Shown: positions 22,627-33,850 of the stretch, piece after piece | Numbering within the stretch: the first letter of the stretch is position 1 | Layout: every line of letters starts with the position of its first letter | Assembly (NCBI RefSeq): GCF_000002875.2 | Contig: NC_009413.2 | Coordinates: 997,823 to 1,061,822 of the forward strand | DNA from: Leishmania infantum JPCM5 | Lineage: Eukaryota; Euglenozoa; Kinetoplastea; Trypanosomatida; Trypanosomatidae | Reading direction: 5' to 3' | DNA: 64,000 nucleotides | Translations under genes and position numbers: made by a program | Notes under the pieces: model-generated | Seen by the model: only the letters and a program-made list of their open reading frames with translations | Told to the model about the DNA's origin: nothing | Databases searched by the model: none

Positions 22627-23865
22627 CTACGAGCGCGGAAGCTTGCCCCACCGCGGGCAAGGCAGGGCTAGTGGTGGGATGATGGGGTCGAGGGGAACGT
22701 TCGGTAACAGGCAGCTTCCTACAGGCTCCGGTGCAGAGAAATTTCGTACACCAAGGGCCGCAGGCTGCATGCCGTCTGGCGAGCCGCCCGCTGCCGCTGT
22801 TGTGCCCCCGGCGCGCGCGGGCGACGTGCTAGTTGGCGCCGCTTCCGGGGAGGCAAGAAAGGAGTCGGGGCAGTGACTCTGTGATCCCATGGCGGCCGAT
22901 GTGGCAAAGGGCTGCTGCGTTGGAGACTGTAGCGAGGCCGCGTCGACACCCAAGGTGCTCTCACGCGGTGCCATCGTCGGCGTTCCCGAGGCGCTCGATA
23001 GCATGGGCACGGCCGCGGCAGGCGGCCAGGGCTGGCTGGCGACGCGGACAAAGGACGGCGGAGACACCGAATACGCGAGAAGCGGAGCAGGTGAGCCGGA
23101 CTCCACCACGTATGCGAAGTTTCCACTCCCGGAGTGTCCTTGTGAGGTGGGCGAGGTGAGTTGCAGAGGTGAAATAAGCTGGGTAGTCGCCGAGGGCGGT
23201 TGATGGGAAGAGCCGCTCTGCATGGCCGCGGCAGTGCCTGCCGCGGCCTGATACGGGTAGAAGGGGCTCATCGACGTCGCCGGGGCGGGACCAGAGATGA
23301 GCATGAGCCTCTGCCTCGCTGGCGGGGTGGCTGCTGCGCTCGACGCGGTAAAGGGTTGCGAGGGAGAGTGGGCCTGCAGCACGAATGATTGCTGTAGCAT
23401 CTGTGGCTGCGTGGCCTGCAGGGGTGTGTTGGGCTGCGAGAACCCTGGCTGCGTTGCGGGGTATCGTGAGAAAGGCGTCGCTGTGCTACTGCTCATTCGA
23501 GCAGGATCGTACGAGACGTTAGACGGCGGCTGTGGGGGCTGCATTAAGTTCACAAGGGAAACGGACGCGGCGGTGGTGGCTGGGGAGCCGATGGTAGCCG
23601 CGGTGGATGTCTCGCCGGTCTTGTGGTTCGCCGAGTGAATACCCAGCAGCTGCGAATTGGAGAACTCTGTTGTGCTATTGGAAGCCGATGGGGTCCCGGA
23701 CACCTGTGAGGGATAAGGCGGCGTCAGATATAAAATGTTGCCCTCAGGCCGGGGCCCATGTGGCACCTGGGCAGAGTCCGTGGCAGAAGGGTACGGAAAA
23801 GGGATAGAGGCGCTACTCGGGTTCGGATCGATGAAGACCCTCCGTGGATCGTATGGATTAAACAT
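22627..23865 (-). CDS. Low-complexity Pro/Ser/Ala/Gln-rich protein, possible post-transcriptional regulator
   Basis: 412 residues from the ATG at 23865; the frame runs 37 codons further upstream as UTR-like sequence. No folded domain is recognised. Composition is dominated by Pro, Ser, Ala, Thr and Gln, with aromatic residues spaced through it, and is predicted to be disordered. The start, MFNPYDPRRVF, carries an NPY motif at residues 3-5. Known: some trypanosome RNA-binding regulators (ZC3H11 is the example I recall) recruit MKT1 through a short HNPY motif. Inference: this may be such a recruiting factor, though no RRM or CCCH finger is visible. The gene is followed by 9.3 kb without another gene, so it may have a very long 3'UTR, as T. 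brucei RBP10 has. A surface or secretory role is unlikely, since no signal peptide is seen from the chosen start. Coding status is fairly secure from the long GC-rich frame; function is unknown. Confidence 0.65.
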   Translation of the reverse strand: MFNPYDPRRVFIDPNPSSASIPFPYPSATDSAQVPHGPRPEGNILYLTPPYPSQVSGTPSASNSTTEFSNSQLLGIHSANHKTGETSTAATIGSPATTAASVSLVNLMQPPQPPSNVSYDPARMSSSTATPFSRYPATQPGFSQPNTPLQATQPQMLQQSFVLQAHSPSQPFTASSAAATPPARQRLMLISGPAPATSMSPFYPYQAAAGTAAAMQSGSSHQPPSATTQLISPLQLTSPTSQGHSGSGNFAYVVESGSPAPLLAYSVSPPSFVRVASQPWPPAAAVPMLSSASGTPTMAPRESTLGVDAASLQSPTQQPFATSAAMGSQSHCPDSFLASPEAAPTSTSPARAGGTTAAAGGSPDGMQPAALGVRNFSAPEPVGSCLLPNVPLDPIIPPLALPCPRWGKLPRS

Positions 23866-25960
23866 GGACAGGGGGACGAAACGGTGAAGAGAGCCGCGCG
23901 GCACACGCTTACCAACACTCACAGCACCCACGCGAGAGAGGAGTGCTGAAAGCGTGCACGAAAGAAAAAAAAACAACGAAGGCGGCCACTACAACAATGA
24001 AAAAGGCGCAAATCACAGACGCACACACTCACGGGAAGACCGCACAGAAGACAAGAAGGAAAGAGAGAAGACGCGGCGGCAGTAGCAGCGCCCCTCTAGG
24101 ACTTTTAAGCCTGGCCTGCTCTATTTAGAAGAAGCCTTTCTACAGGAATCCGACGCGAAGAGGTCGACAGAGAACAACAGAGAGAAATAGAGAATGAGGA
24201 AGGAAACGAGAGCAGAGGAAACAGAGGAAAGAAACGAAGAAGAGAGAGAGCAGCCACCGCGAGGTGAAAAGACAAGCTACCACGACGGCACGCAAAGGAG
24301 CTGTCGCGTGATTCGGAATCTTCGTTGGATCGGGGTCTCGGTATGTGGAAGCCGCAGGTGTGCGCACCTCTTTCTCAAAGTGACTCACTACTTCTTTTCT
24401 TTCCTTGCGCTCCCGCTTGTCTATCACAGCTTTTGTATTTTGCCTGTTCGATATCTTTCCCCGCTACCTAAACGCTAGAAAACGTATATACCAACAAAAG
24501 AAGACAATATGGAGAGGCGGCGAAAGGCGAGATAAAAGGGGAGGGAGGGAAGGGGGAAGGGGGCACAGCACCATATCAATGACAGCGCAGAGAGATGGCG
24601 TGTGCGTGTGGACACTTCCTTTCCTTCGCCAACGTGTGAGAGAGAAAGGAGAGAGATGGACAAAGGGGGAGAGAGAGTGACACCGAGTCTGTGAGTGAGC
24701 CAGCATATTCGTGTCCATCGATCCGACTTCTGGGTGTGTGCAATCGCGCCGCTTACGTCGAGGCCATAGCGGTAGGAACAGAATGCATCTTTTACACAAG
24801 ACCATGGATAACCGTATATGTTGTGTTGATGTTCTGACGAGAGTGCAGTACCATCTGTCTTCCCAGCTTCCTGTCTCACCCGGCAAAAACATGAAGGGGG
24901 TCGAATGAGCGGGACTTACTCTGAAGGCACAAACAGCGGAAATAGCGAGGGAGGAGGCGCCCATAAGGCCACTAGGGTCCCCTTTCAAAGAAAATGGAAA
25001 CTAGACGTAGCCGTGGCAGGTAGTAGAGAGATCCTGCTGCCACTGGAGAAAGAAAAGACAAGTCGATCACGCACCGATCTCGTCGCACGGCGATGTCCCC
25101 AGAAAAGAGCACTAAGAACAAAGGGAGGAAAGTCATAGTCCTTCCGCAGGGACTTGTGCGCCCACCTGCTGGATGAGGAGGAGATTAAAAGAAAGCAAGA
25201 AGGAGAGAGCGCGCGGGAGTCCGACGTCGGCATTCCGTGCCCCAGGCAACGCCTTCGCCACGGCGAAGTAACGGTGGTACGGTACACGAGGGATCCGCCA
25301 AGGCCGATAAAGGTGAGGTGAGGTGAAGAGAAAAAAAAAAAACAGTCCACAAAGATCTACATCGGGGGTAGTCCAGTTGGGCACGATATAGGAAAAGAGA
25401 AGGGAGTGGAAGAGGTATACGGCAAAAAGAGACACACACAATAAGCGTTGCACATGCATACACACACACGCGTACCCCTACACACGCACAAGTGGACACT
25501 CGCACTCGTGGCACCGGAACAGGAAGAAAAACTCCGAGGCAAACAAAATTAGCCAAGCCAGCGTAGCAGGGGGCGGACCCGAAGCACACACACACACACG
25601 GAAGGTGATGGGGTGCATACACGGGGAGCTGGAGCACAGAGGAAAAACGAAGTCGAAAACGCAACAGAGGAGAAGCACACACTGAATGGAAAAAATCATG
25701 CGCGTGAGCACAATAAGGGCGCGAAGAAAGTGGTGCAGCGGCATCTGTAGAGAAGTGAGCATATCTACATAAGCACAGATACACAAAAGACATGGGCAGC
25801 GCCTTGTTTTCGGTGACTTCCATGCGTGAGAAACACCGGGTTGGAAAGGGAGAGGACGATGAGCCGCACCGGATCCAGTGCACACGTACCTATAGCAAAG
25901 GCACCGTAAGCAGCAGCAGCAAAAGCAACACTCAAAACAGGAGAGGCTACGACTCTTTCC

Positions 25961-26575
25961 TTCAAGGTGCCCGCCATCTCTGCCGCACAGCATGAGTGAA
26001 ACACCACTCACCTCACCTCAGGGCCTGTCACAGGCCCCATCCGCGTGGGGCGAGGCAGCGCTAGACACACGTGTTACAGCAATACGCCGACTCCGTCATC
26101 CCAGCACCGCCCCTACGCAAAACTCTACTCGCCCCCCCTCCCCGCATCGCAGGTCGCCTCACAGCAGCTACCCTTGTGCTGGTCGCGACCCAGTGCATCT
26201 CCTCGCGGTCCCGCACTCCGGCGCCCCACACCAGTGGGGCAGTGCGAGGCCCGGGGGTGGGATACGTACGAGTCGCGCTGACACTTCGCCCATCACATGG
26301 ATGGCAGAAGCGTGCGCACCGTCGCTGGCCTCTCCAGCGCAACAATGTCCACAGCCTGACCGCCGGCATCCGTAGCGGCAAACCACTCTGGCCTCCCCCT
26401 CACGTCGTAGGCACTTGGCCCTGTCACCACCAGAGGTGGCTCGGCATTGGCAGGGGATAGGGAGAGGCTGCTTGGCTTCCCCACGCAGAGTGGGGGGAGG
26501 GGGTGTACTGGCCCCTGCGGTACCGCTCACGGAGGTGTGTCCCCTCTCCGCGTCACCGGGTGGAGAGAGGAGAAA
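25961..26575 (+). repeat. SIDER-like retroposon copy R2
   Basis: From ttcaaggtgc to the ccgcgtcaccggg end. Leader type as in R1 (cctcagggcctgtcacagg). The core is nearly identical to R1, R3 and R4. Confidence 0.7.
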
Positions 26576-26983
26576 GAGAACAACAAAGAGGAACGCAGTA
26601 CGCAGACACTTGCAGCAGCAGGCGATGGGTGCCTGTAGGACGTGCGGGTGCGTGAGTCATCGAGAGAGAAAAGACGAAAAGCCCTTTAGGGCAATGGTAT
26701 GCGAAGCGAGAGAGCAGGCAAGAGAAAACATCGGGTTGCGAAATCAGGTGAGAGGGGGAGGAGAATAGAGGAAAGGAAGCGAGGTGAGAAGGGGTAAAAC
26801 AGCAAACGACAAAAACAGATAGAGAACGTTCGAACGTGTGCAGGAGGAAAAGGGAAACGCAACGAAAAGGCGTACGAAAAGAGAGAAAGGGAGTCGGGGT
26901 CGGGACACGGGGGAGGCCATGGATAGGCATCACCGCCACGACCGGCACTTTCTATGTTGTTTGTTTCGCTAACAAAGTACGCA
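26035..26983 (+). repeat. ~950-bp direct repeat, copy 1 (partner 31610-32561)
   Basis: It begins inside the SIDER at ccccatccgcgtgggg and continues about 400 bp past the SIDER end into unique-type flank, stopping at aagtacgca. Against the partner I see only a few substitutions (for example near 26090 and 26184-26188) and a 3-nt difference in a C-run, all in the first ~160 bp. Antisense frames across the second half translate identically in both copies. Confidence 0.93.
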
Positions 26984-27484
26984 CATTCAAGACGCGAAAG
27001 GGTGGCGATGTAGCCTACCGTCATCGAGGGAGACAGGTACGCAAAGGAGTAGGTATATGGGTACACTAGTCGAAACTATCAGCACAGCGCTGATGGCAGT
27101 CCGTCCCCCTTTCCGTCAAGCCAGTTAAAATAAAGGGAGATGGAGAGCGCAGCAGAAACTACCAAAAAGATGGCCTTCTTCCTCTCACTGTAGAATCGAA
27201 TGAGAGCGGTGTCCCTTCCCCCATCGAACTAGGCGCCGCGGGCAATGGTGACAAGCTTTTTCTGCCTGCGCGGACTTCCTGGGTTGCGGTACAACCCCCG
27301 TAGTAGGCACACACGCACACACACGCACACATGTTGCGTAAGTGCTGTAGCACCGCGTGCACTGTTATTGTTTGCGTGTCTTCTGTCTTTCGATTTTTAT
27401 CCACTTGCCTGTTTGTCTTCCTACGGTCCTGGTCCCCCTTCCCCCTGTGGATAACTACGATCGGAATGCGCGGGTATCGCAGAT

Positions 27485-27486
<2 letters not shown>

Positions 27487-27525
<39 letters not shown>
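27487..27525. repeat. (GT)n microsatellite, about 19 units
   Basis: Uninterrupted GT run in the 3' flank of the USP gene. Confidence 0.95.
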
Positions 27526-27526
<1 letters not shown>

Positions 27527-28704
27527 TTGGGGAAGCAATCCCGAGAGGAAGAGAGGGCAGTTGAACGGTAGGCAAGACGAAAAGTCAAACGATAACACTG
27601 AGAGAGACGATAGCAAACCAACTTGATGACGCCAGAAACGAACGAAAAGGGGCGAGGAGCTGCGCCCACAGCGGTAGTCAGCAGACGGAAAACAGAATGA
27701 GCGTGGATGCGGGCTTGTTTTTTTTTTGACTTGTTTGTGTCTGGCAAGTGGGAGAGAAGAAAAACATATGCTCAAAGAATAGAGAGGTGTGTACACGGGT
27801 GTGCAGAAGTGCCTGCTTGTTTGCTGATGTGGGCGTGGCACGTTCTTGTTGGAATGCCCAAGTCAGTGTGCGTATGTGTGCGTGTGTGTGAGAGATGGGG
27901 AGATAGGGGAATTTGTGCGGTGAGAAAGAGAAGTGTTGGGGGTGAGGGTGGCGATGATGCACGGCACGCACCAATAGAAGGAGCGAGAGAGAGCAAAGCG
28001 CGTCAGAAAGGGCACTTCACAGAAGCCTGGCAAGCCGCGCTACCCTTCTGCTGACTGCTGATAGTGGGGCCGGTGGGTGTGCATACACTTCGGCCTACCA
28101 GCCCCTCAAAGGCGTGTTTGGCTGTCTGTGGTCTTCACACCGGAGGTAGATACTTCAGTACAAATAGAGGTGAGAGAGGCGCAAAAGAGGTGGCGGCGTC
28201 ACTCGCGAAACTCATCGGCTCTGGCGCTGAGTCCGCGCCTGTTCTCCCGAGTCATCTCTGCCGACGCTAGCGCGTTTTCGGTGGCTCTGCTAGTGACGAA
28301 GATATGGATGTCATTTTCTTCCCCCGATGAAGGGGAAAGAAGGGAGACAATAGATGGCGGAGACTCTCTGCTGAGCCTGGAAAACGCGCGGAGGCGCAGA
28401 CGACGAAAACGAAGCCACAACAATTAGAGAAAATGCACCAAAACAGAAGGAAAACAACAAGAAACGTGAGAGGCACGAAGCACCACATGATGGACGAAAG
28501 GGAGGAGCAGCGACACAGAGTGACAGCGGGGAGGCTGTAATCGAGAGCATCGCGCGATGTCTGGGAACAAGCTCTCTTGCCGTGCACACACACACACACG
28601 CGCCGACGCAACACTCGGGAAGATTAATGTCACCCACGCACGTTCCCATGGAGGATTGTACTCGTCGAGCAGGCAAAAGAGAAGGACGTGAGAGTCAAAT
28701 TTTT

Positions 28705-30951
28705 TTAGGCCTGGCGTTGGAAAAAGTACAGCGACGCCAGGGAGAAGGGCGGGTTCTGCGACTCACCCACCTTTTCATCATTGAATAGGAGCCACTTGCC
28801 CGTCGCGGCATCCTTGATGTGGCAAACGTAATGCCCCGTCCGTGCACTCGCGCCCATGTGACTGATCATCGCTGTGAGCTCGTATGAGGCGGCCCCATCG
28901 GTAGCCGGTTTTGGAGCGCTCACTGAAGTAGCGCTTTGGGTTGGCGCCAAATGCTGCTCCTGCTCCTCGGCGTGCAGCGGTGGCGCGGCCTTGATCTCGT
29001 CAGCGATGTGCGGATGGCTGAATATGTAGTCGATGGCGCGCTCAACGTTCATGTTCGTCTGTAAGAGGGCGTAGCGCGCGACGTCCATCTCGATCCCCAT
29101 GCTAACCACCGACACCAGTGCCACCTCATCTACTTCCTGCTGCGGAGCGGCCACGTGGGCATCTAGCCTAGGCTGTCGTGCAGAGGAGGCCGACGAAGCA
29201 GGCATCAGCACCTCACCCGGCTGCAGCCCAGTGCCGCGGTAAGCCTCCAGAACGAGCTTCTGCGGCACCTCCACATATGCATCCATTTTCTTTGTGTTGT
29301 GGGTAGTCATGTCGAAGTACGTGCGGCGAATGTACACTGGCAGAACATCTGGGAAGCTGGCGAGGCGGGTGACGGTGTAGTACACGGCCGATTCAAGGCA
29401 TGCCTCGCACCGGCACTCGATGCCGCTCGGCGAGGTGGCTGCTTGCAGGCAGTCCTCCAGCGAGCACCGAGGCCGTATCGCGTCCATCTCCGCCTCGCTT
29501 GCAGCAGCTGCAACAGACGAGGCCGGCACCGGATCGATCGGGATCGGCAAGGACAGGCATTTGTCCGTCTCATACGTGTAGCGCACTCGCTGGCACTTGC
29601 TGCACTGCATACGCTGCTCAATCACCATCTCCATGATATCAGACGGGTGAATCTGCTGCTGCACATTGTCGGCACTGGTGCTGCCGCTGCTGTTGAGGTG
29701 CACGTGCCGCTGCATCTCTTCCAGCAGGTAGAGCAGGTACTCCTGAGCATCCTGCTGGGCGCCAGTGGAGAACTCAGGGTGCTGGTGGGCGTACACCTTC
29801 TTGAAGAGGCGGGGGCAGATGCCGTTGGTGAGCTCGTGGCCTTCCCGGCTGAACTCACCGGAGAGCAAGCCGGCCGCCACGCGCTCCGTCTGGCAGTGGT
29901 GGCAGTTGTACGGATTCGCGGTGCACTGTGCCTGATGCGGGGTCGACTTGGCCGGAAAGAAGAAGCGCTGGAACGGGCCCAGCGACATAAGGCACTGCAC
30001 AACGGATGCGAGGTAGCAGCTGTTGCCAATATTCTCGATGCCAGTGTGGCCTGGACCGTAGGATGGCGTCAAGGACACGCCGGCCTCCGTGATCTTGTTG
30101 AAGTCAAACTGCGAGGAGTAGTCGTACTCGAGCTCGCCCATCGTCTTGGCAGTCTTCTTGGCAGTTTGTACGTCAATGCCAAAGTGTGCCATGTGGGCTG
30201 CGAAGTGTACGTCATCAACGTCATCGTCGCAGCCGTAGCAATAGTAGTCGGCGCCCTCCGCGGTGATGGTGCCAAGCTTGACACACGCAGGGTGTCCTGT
30301 CAGCTCATAGTGCTGTAGTGCATGGCCCTGGCCGCCTGCTTCGGGACGAGGGCAACCGATTGCACCGCACGTGACGCACATCCAGTTGTTCACGTTGCAT
30401 CCGCACATCTCCACGGAGCAGATGTCGTCGGAAGTGGGCGGACAAACAGCAAAGGGGCTCGCCAGCTGTTCGAGGCACACCAGATGAGGGCATTGCGGCT
30501 TCTGCAGGCGGCCCACACCGCCATCAGCTGCGCTATCCTGCGCGCCTGGTTCCGGCGCGTTGATGATGCCGCTGTACGCCTCGACAGCCAGGTCCGGTAC
30601 TTGCGCAAACCGCACCTGGCAATCCGCGCAGCACACCGCCGTCTCATACTCCGCGGGGGCCACTACACCAAGGTAATTCACATCCTTCACCTCATCCGTT
30701 TCCTTTGCGGGGAGTTTCTTGACGGTTGTGTATATGGCGTGCGCCCCGTGCACCCTCATGTGCTTCTCCAGGTGCTCGCAGCACAGACCTGTGTGGCATG
30801 CCATACATACATAGACTCCGTCGCCTTGACGGCATGTCCGGCAGCAGTACGCACACTCGTCACGGTGCACTGTCTTTCCGGGGAACGGGGTCACTATGGC
30901 AGAGTCACTCCACGCGTGAGGACACGCCTCCTGCGTCACAGGGAACGGCAT
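28705..30951 (-). CDS. Ubiquitin carboxyl-terminal hydrolase, USP5/isopeptidase T type
   Basis: 748 residues from the ATG at 30951 (an earlier in-frame ATG at 30987 adds 12). Domains in order: an N-terminal ZnF-UBP-like domain (about 10-75, with VHRDECAY as in USP5 and cysteines at 33, 36, 37, 40, 49, 52, 57, 58); a second ZnF-UBP (about 150-262, Cys/His-rich with GCPRPEAGGQGHA); the USP catalytic domain opening with GIENIGNSCYLASV (nucleophile C312); zinc-type CxxC pairs; one UBA domain (about 607-647, VVSMGIEMDVARYALLQT); and the His box GHYVCHIK (H707) with WLLFND (N724/D725). Known: USP5 binds the free C-terminus of unanchored polyubiquitin through ZnF-UBP and disassembles it, recycling ubiquitin in the cytosol and nucleus. 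Human USP5 has two UBA domains; only one is visible here. The gene is bracketed by a ~950-bp direct repeat. Confidence 0.92.
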   Translation of the reverse strand: MPFPVTQEACPHAWSDSAIVTPFPGKTVHRDECAYCCRTCRQGDGVYVCMACHTGLCCEHLEKHMRVHGAHAIYTTVKKLPAKETDEVKDVNYLGVVAPAEYETAVCCADCQVRFAQVPDLAVEAYSGIINAPEPGAQDSAADGGVGRLQKPQCPHLVCLEQLASPFAVCPPTSDDICSVEMCGCNVNNWMCVTCGAIGCPRPEAGGQGHALQHYELTGHPACVKLGTITAEGADYYCYGCDDDVDDVHFAAHMAHFGIDVQTAKKTAKTMGELEYDYSSQFDFNKITEAGVSLTPSYGPGHTGIENIGNSCYLASVVQCLMSLGPFQRFFFPAKSTPHQAQCTANPYNCHHCQTERVAAGLLSGEFSREGHELTNGICPRLFKKVYAHQHPEFSTGAQQDAQEYLLYLLEEMQRHVHLNSSGSTSADNVQQQIHPSDIMEMVIEQRMQCSKCQRVRYTYETDKCLSLPIPIDPVPASSVAAAASEAEMDAIRPRCSLEDCLQAATSPSGIECRCEACLESAVYYTVTRLASFPDVLPVYIRRTYFDMTTHNTKKMDAYVEVPQKLVLEAYRGTGLQPGEVLMPASSASSARQPRLDAHVAAPQQEVDEVALVSVVSMGIEMDVARYALLQTNMNVERAIDYIFSHPHIADEIKAAPPLHAEEQEQHLAPTQSATSVSAPKPATDGAASYELTAMISHMGASARTGHYVCHIKDAATGKWLLFNDEKVGESQNPPFSLASLYFFQRQA

Positions 30952-31539
30952 CGTGCGCGTGCGAGCCAGGAGCGCCGCTGGTAACACACAAAGACGCGAA
31001 GACGTGGATGAGCACAGACAGAAATGTAAAAGGATTTAGCTGCAAAGGTGGAAGAAAGGTGGAGAGGAAAGGACACGAATGCGGCAAATAAGGAGAGAAT
31101 GTGTTTCGGCAGCACACACAAATGCGAAAGAAGAAACGGAAACAGAACGTTGATGTTGTAATGCAGCCACGTGCGACGCACACGCCAAGAGACAGAGAAG
31201 GTAACAGAAGGATCGACAGCGCCGCAATGGCGAAGGCATTATAGAGGAATCCCGTGACCCGGGGAAGGAGGTGGAGACGCCTTGCATCACTATGGGGGAA
31301 GGGGGCATGCAGGTGTGAACGTGAGAGAGTCTGCTGATGCCCAAAAAAGGGTAGAGCATATACACATTCAACAGACATACGCGCACGAGATGGTGAGCCA
31401 TCGCGTCTATATAACTGGAGGGACAGTCGTCCCCGCCGCCGTCTCCCCGCAGTATATTCTGCATTTCCACTTCCTTTAATGATCTGTGTGGTCGCTACCA
31501 ACATGCAATCAACCAAAAAGGGGGGATTTTGCTTTTCTC

Positions 31540-32150
31540 AACTTCTCAACCATTCTCTGCCGTACAACATGAATCCAAACTCCGCTATACCCACCGGGCC
31601 TGCCGCGAACCCCATCCGCGTGGGGCGAGGCAGCGCTAGACACACGTGTTACAGCAATGCGCCGACTCCGTCATCCCAGCACCGCCCCTACGCAAAACTC
31701 TACTCGCCCCCCCCCCTCCCCGCATCGCAGGTCGCCTCACAGCAGCTACCCTTGTGCTGGCCGCCACCCAGTGCATCTCCTCGCGGTCCCGCACTCCGGC
31801 GCCCCACACCAGTGGGGCAGTGCGAGGCCCGGGGGTGGGATACGTACGAGTCGCGCTGACACTTCGCCCATCACATGGATGGCAGAAGCGTGCGCACCGT
31901 CGCTGGCCTCTCCAGCGCAACAATGTCCACAGCCTGACCGCCGGCATCCGTAGCGGCAAACCACTCTGGCCTCCCCCTCACGTCGTAGGCACTTGGCCCT
32001 GTCACCACCAGAGGTGGCTCGGCATTGGCAGGGGATAGGGAGAGGCTGCTTGGCTTCCCCACGCAGAGTGGGGGGAGGGGGTGTACTGGCCCCTGCGGTA
32101 CCGCTCACGGAGGTGTGTCCCCTCTCCGCGTCACCGGGTGGAGAGAGGAG
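31540..32150 (+). repeat. SIDER-like retroposon copy R3
   Basis: Leader of the second type (atgaatccaaactccgct, cccaccgggcctgccgcgaa), as in R4, R6 and R7; the core is as in R2. Confidence 0.7.
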
Positions 32151-32561
32151 AAAGAGAACAACAAAGAGGAACGCAGTACGCAGACACTTGCAGCAGCAGG
32201 CGATGGGTGCCTGTAGGACGTGCGGGTGCGTGAGTCATCGAGAGAGAAAAGACGAAAAGCCCTTTAGGGCAATGGTATGCGAAGCGAGAGAGCAGGCAAG
32301 AGAAAACATCGGGTTGCGAAATCAGGTGAGAGGGGGAGGAGAATAGAGGAAAGGAAGCGAGGTGAGAAGGGGTAAAACAGCAAACGACAAAAACAGATAG
32401 AGAACGTTCGAACGTGTGCAGGAGGAAAAGGGAAACGCAACGAAAAGGCGTACGAAAAGAGAGAAAGGGAGTCGGGGTCGGGACACGGGGGAGGCCATGG
32501 ATAGGCATCACCGCCACGACCGGCACTTTCTATGTTGTTTGTTTCGCTAACAAAGTACGCA
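31610..32561 (+). repeat. ~950-bp direct repeat, copy 2 (partner 26035-26983)
   Basis: Same orientation as copy 1, offset 5575 then 5578 after a longer C-run. Similarity ends after aagtacgca at 32561. Confidence 0.93.
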
Positions 32562-33850
32562 AACAGAACAGAAAAAAAAATGAGTATCCGTGTGAGAGCG
32601 CAGAGCGAAAAAGGGTGCCACTTGTGAGAAGTGAAAGGAGCAGCCGCGCAGCGCGGCACAAAGGAGGAGGAGCAGGGGAGGGTGGAGTGGGCTTCCTGGT
32701 GGGAATCACTGTGATGCTACACTAAACGCACAAGCAGATGACGTGATGAAATAGGGAGGTGGGAGGAAGGCAGCGTGTACATGTATGCCCTCTCTTCTTC
32801 CGTACTCCCAAACTTCATCCCGCGCCTCTCCCTGTGCCCCTTTCACGTCTGTTTGGCACCTCTCCCTTCTCAGTGTGTGCAACAGAAGAGAGACAAGCAC
32901 AGATAGAAACAAATGCGTCTTGGAGAATGTGGTTTGCGCAATATGGGAGGGGGTGCATAAGAGGTTTGGGGATAAACATTCTTGAGCATGGGGAGGGAAG
33001 AGGTACACGTAGCTTGCCCCGGTCAGAAAGAGACCCTGAGAGACAGGCGTAAGCGCACATGCAGGCAGTAGTCAAGGTACGTCACCCTCTGCCCCTCCTA
33101 TTCCTCTTTTCTTTTTTTTTTCACACGCAACTACAAACCAAAACAGCAAGACATCACGCTCGGTGAGCGAGCAAGAGGAGAGTATGTGTGCAGGTGAGTG
33201 AGATTGGATTTAATCGGCTCAAACAGTGAAGTAACAAATCGAAGTCAGAAGATCGCAGCAAACAAGACAGTCCCAGCACATCAATCAAAAAAAAACAAGG
33301 GGGATGAGAGACACCCTTTACTGCGGAGTGGGGGATGGCGAGTGCGGTGAAAACAAAAGGCAGCGAAAAACAACGTAAACATTTTGGGTAAAAAGGCGGC
33401 GCACCAAACAGAGAAACCACAAAGCAGAACAAAAGGCCAAAGGAGAAGGAGCTGAGCGACGCATCCAACACGCGAAGGGATAGCACAGCAACAACGAAAA
33501 CAAAAAATAGCAATAAAGAAAGCAGCAGCAAGGAAGCAGGCAGGGGAGCGGCGCGATTAAACGCTCACATTCTCCTGATGCGTTTCTCCCACTGCTCATC
33601 TCTGTGAGGCGGCGCCAACAAAGAGGGGAATGTTGAGCGTCCAAAGTCCCTACCGTCTCCTTGTCTGCTGCACACCCTGATGGATTCTCTCTTTTCTTTT
33701 TCTCATTTCCATTGACGAACCCCCTCGCTCACCGCTCTGTTCGCTACCCCCGAGGAAAGTGAAGTTGGGCACGCTTGCCGCCCTCACCCGAATCTACCTG
33801 AAGGAAGCAAGGAGGATAGAGTGTACACGAGCGTAAAACAGGGAAGCACT

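Larger units (their letters stand above)
23866..28704. other. 4.8 kb spacer with SIDER copy R2 and microsatellites
   Basis: 3'UTR of the USP gene plus 5'UTR of the low-complexity protein gene. No gene recognised. It contains R2 with its duplicated flank (25961-26983) and a GT microsatellite at 27487-27525. Confidence 0.6.
30952..33850. other. 2.9 kb spacer with SIDER copy R3
   Basis: 3'UTR of the enoyl-CoA hydratase gene plus 5'UTR of the USP gene. No gene recognised. It contains R3 and its flank (31540-32561); the remainder is AG-rich on the plus strand. Confidence 0.6.

Noticed and set aside
29299..30318. 339-codon plus-strand frame
   Set aside because: Exactly antisense to the USP5-like coding sequence, with His/Val/Ala-rich shadow composition.
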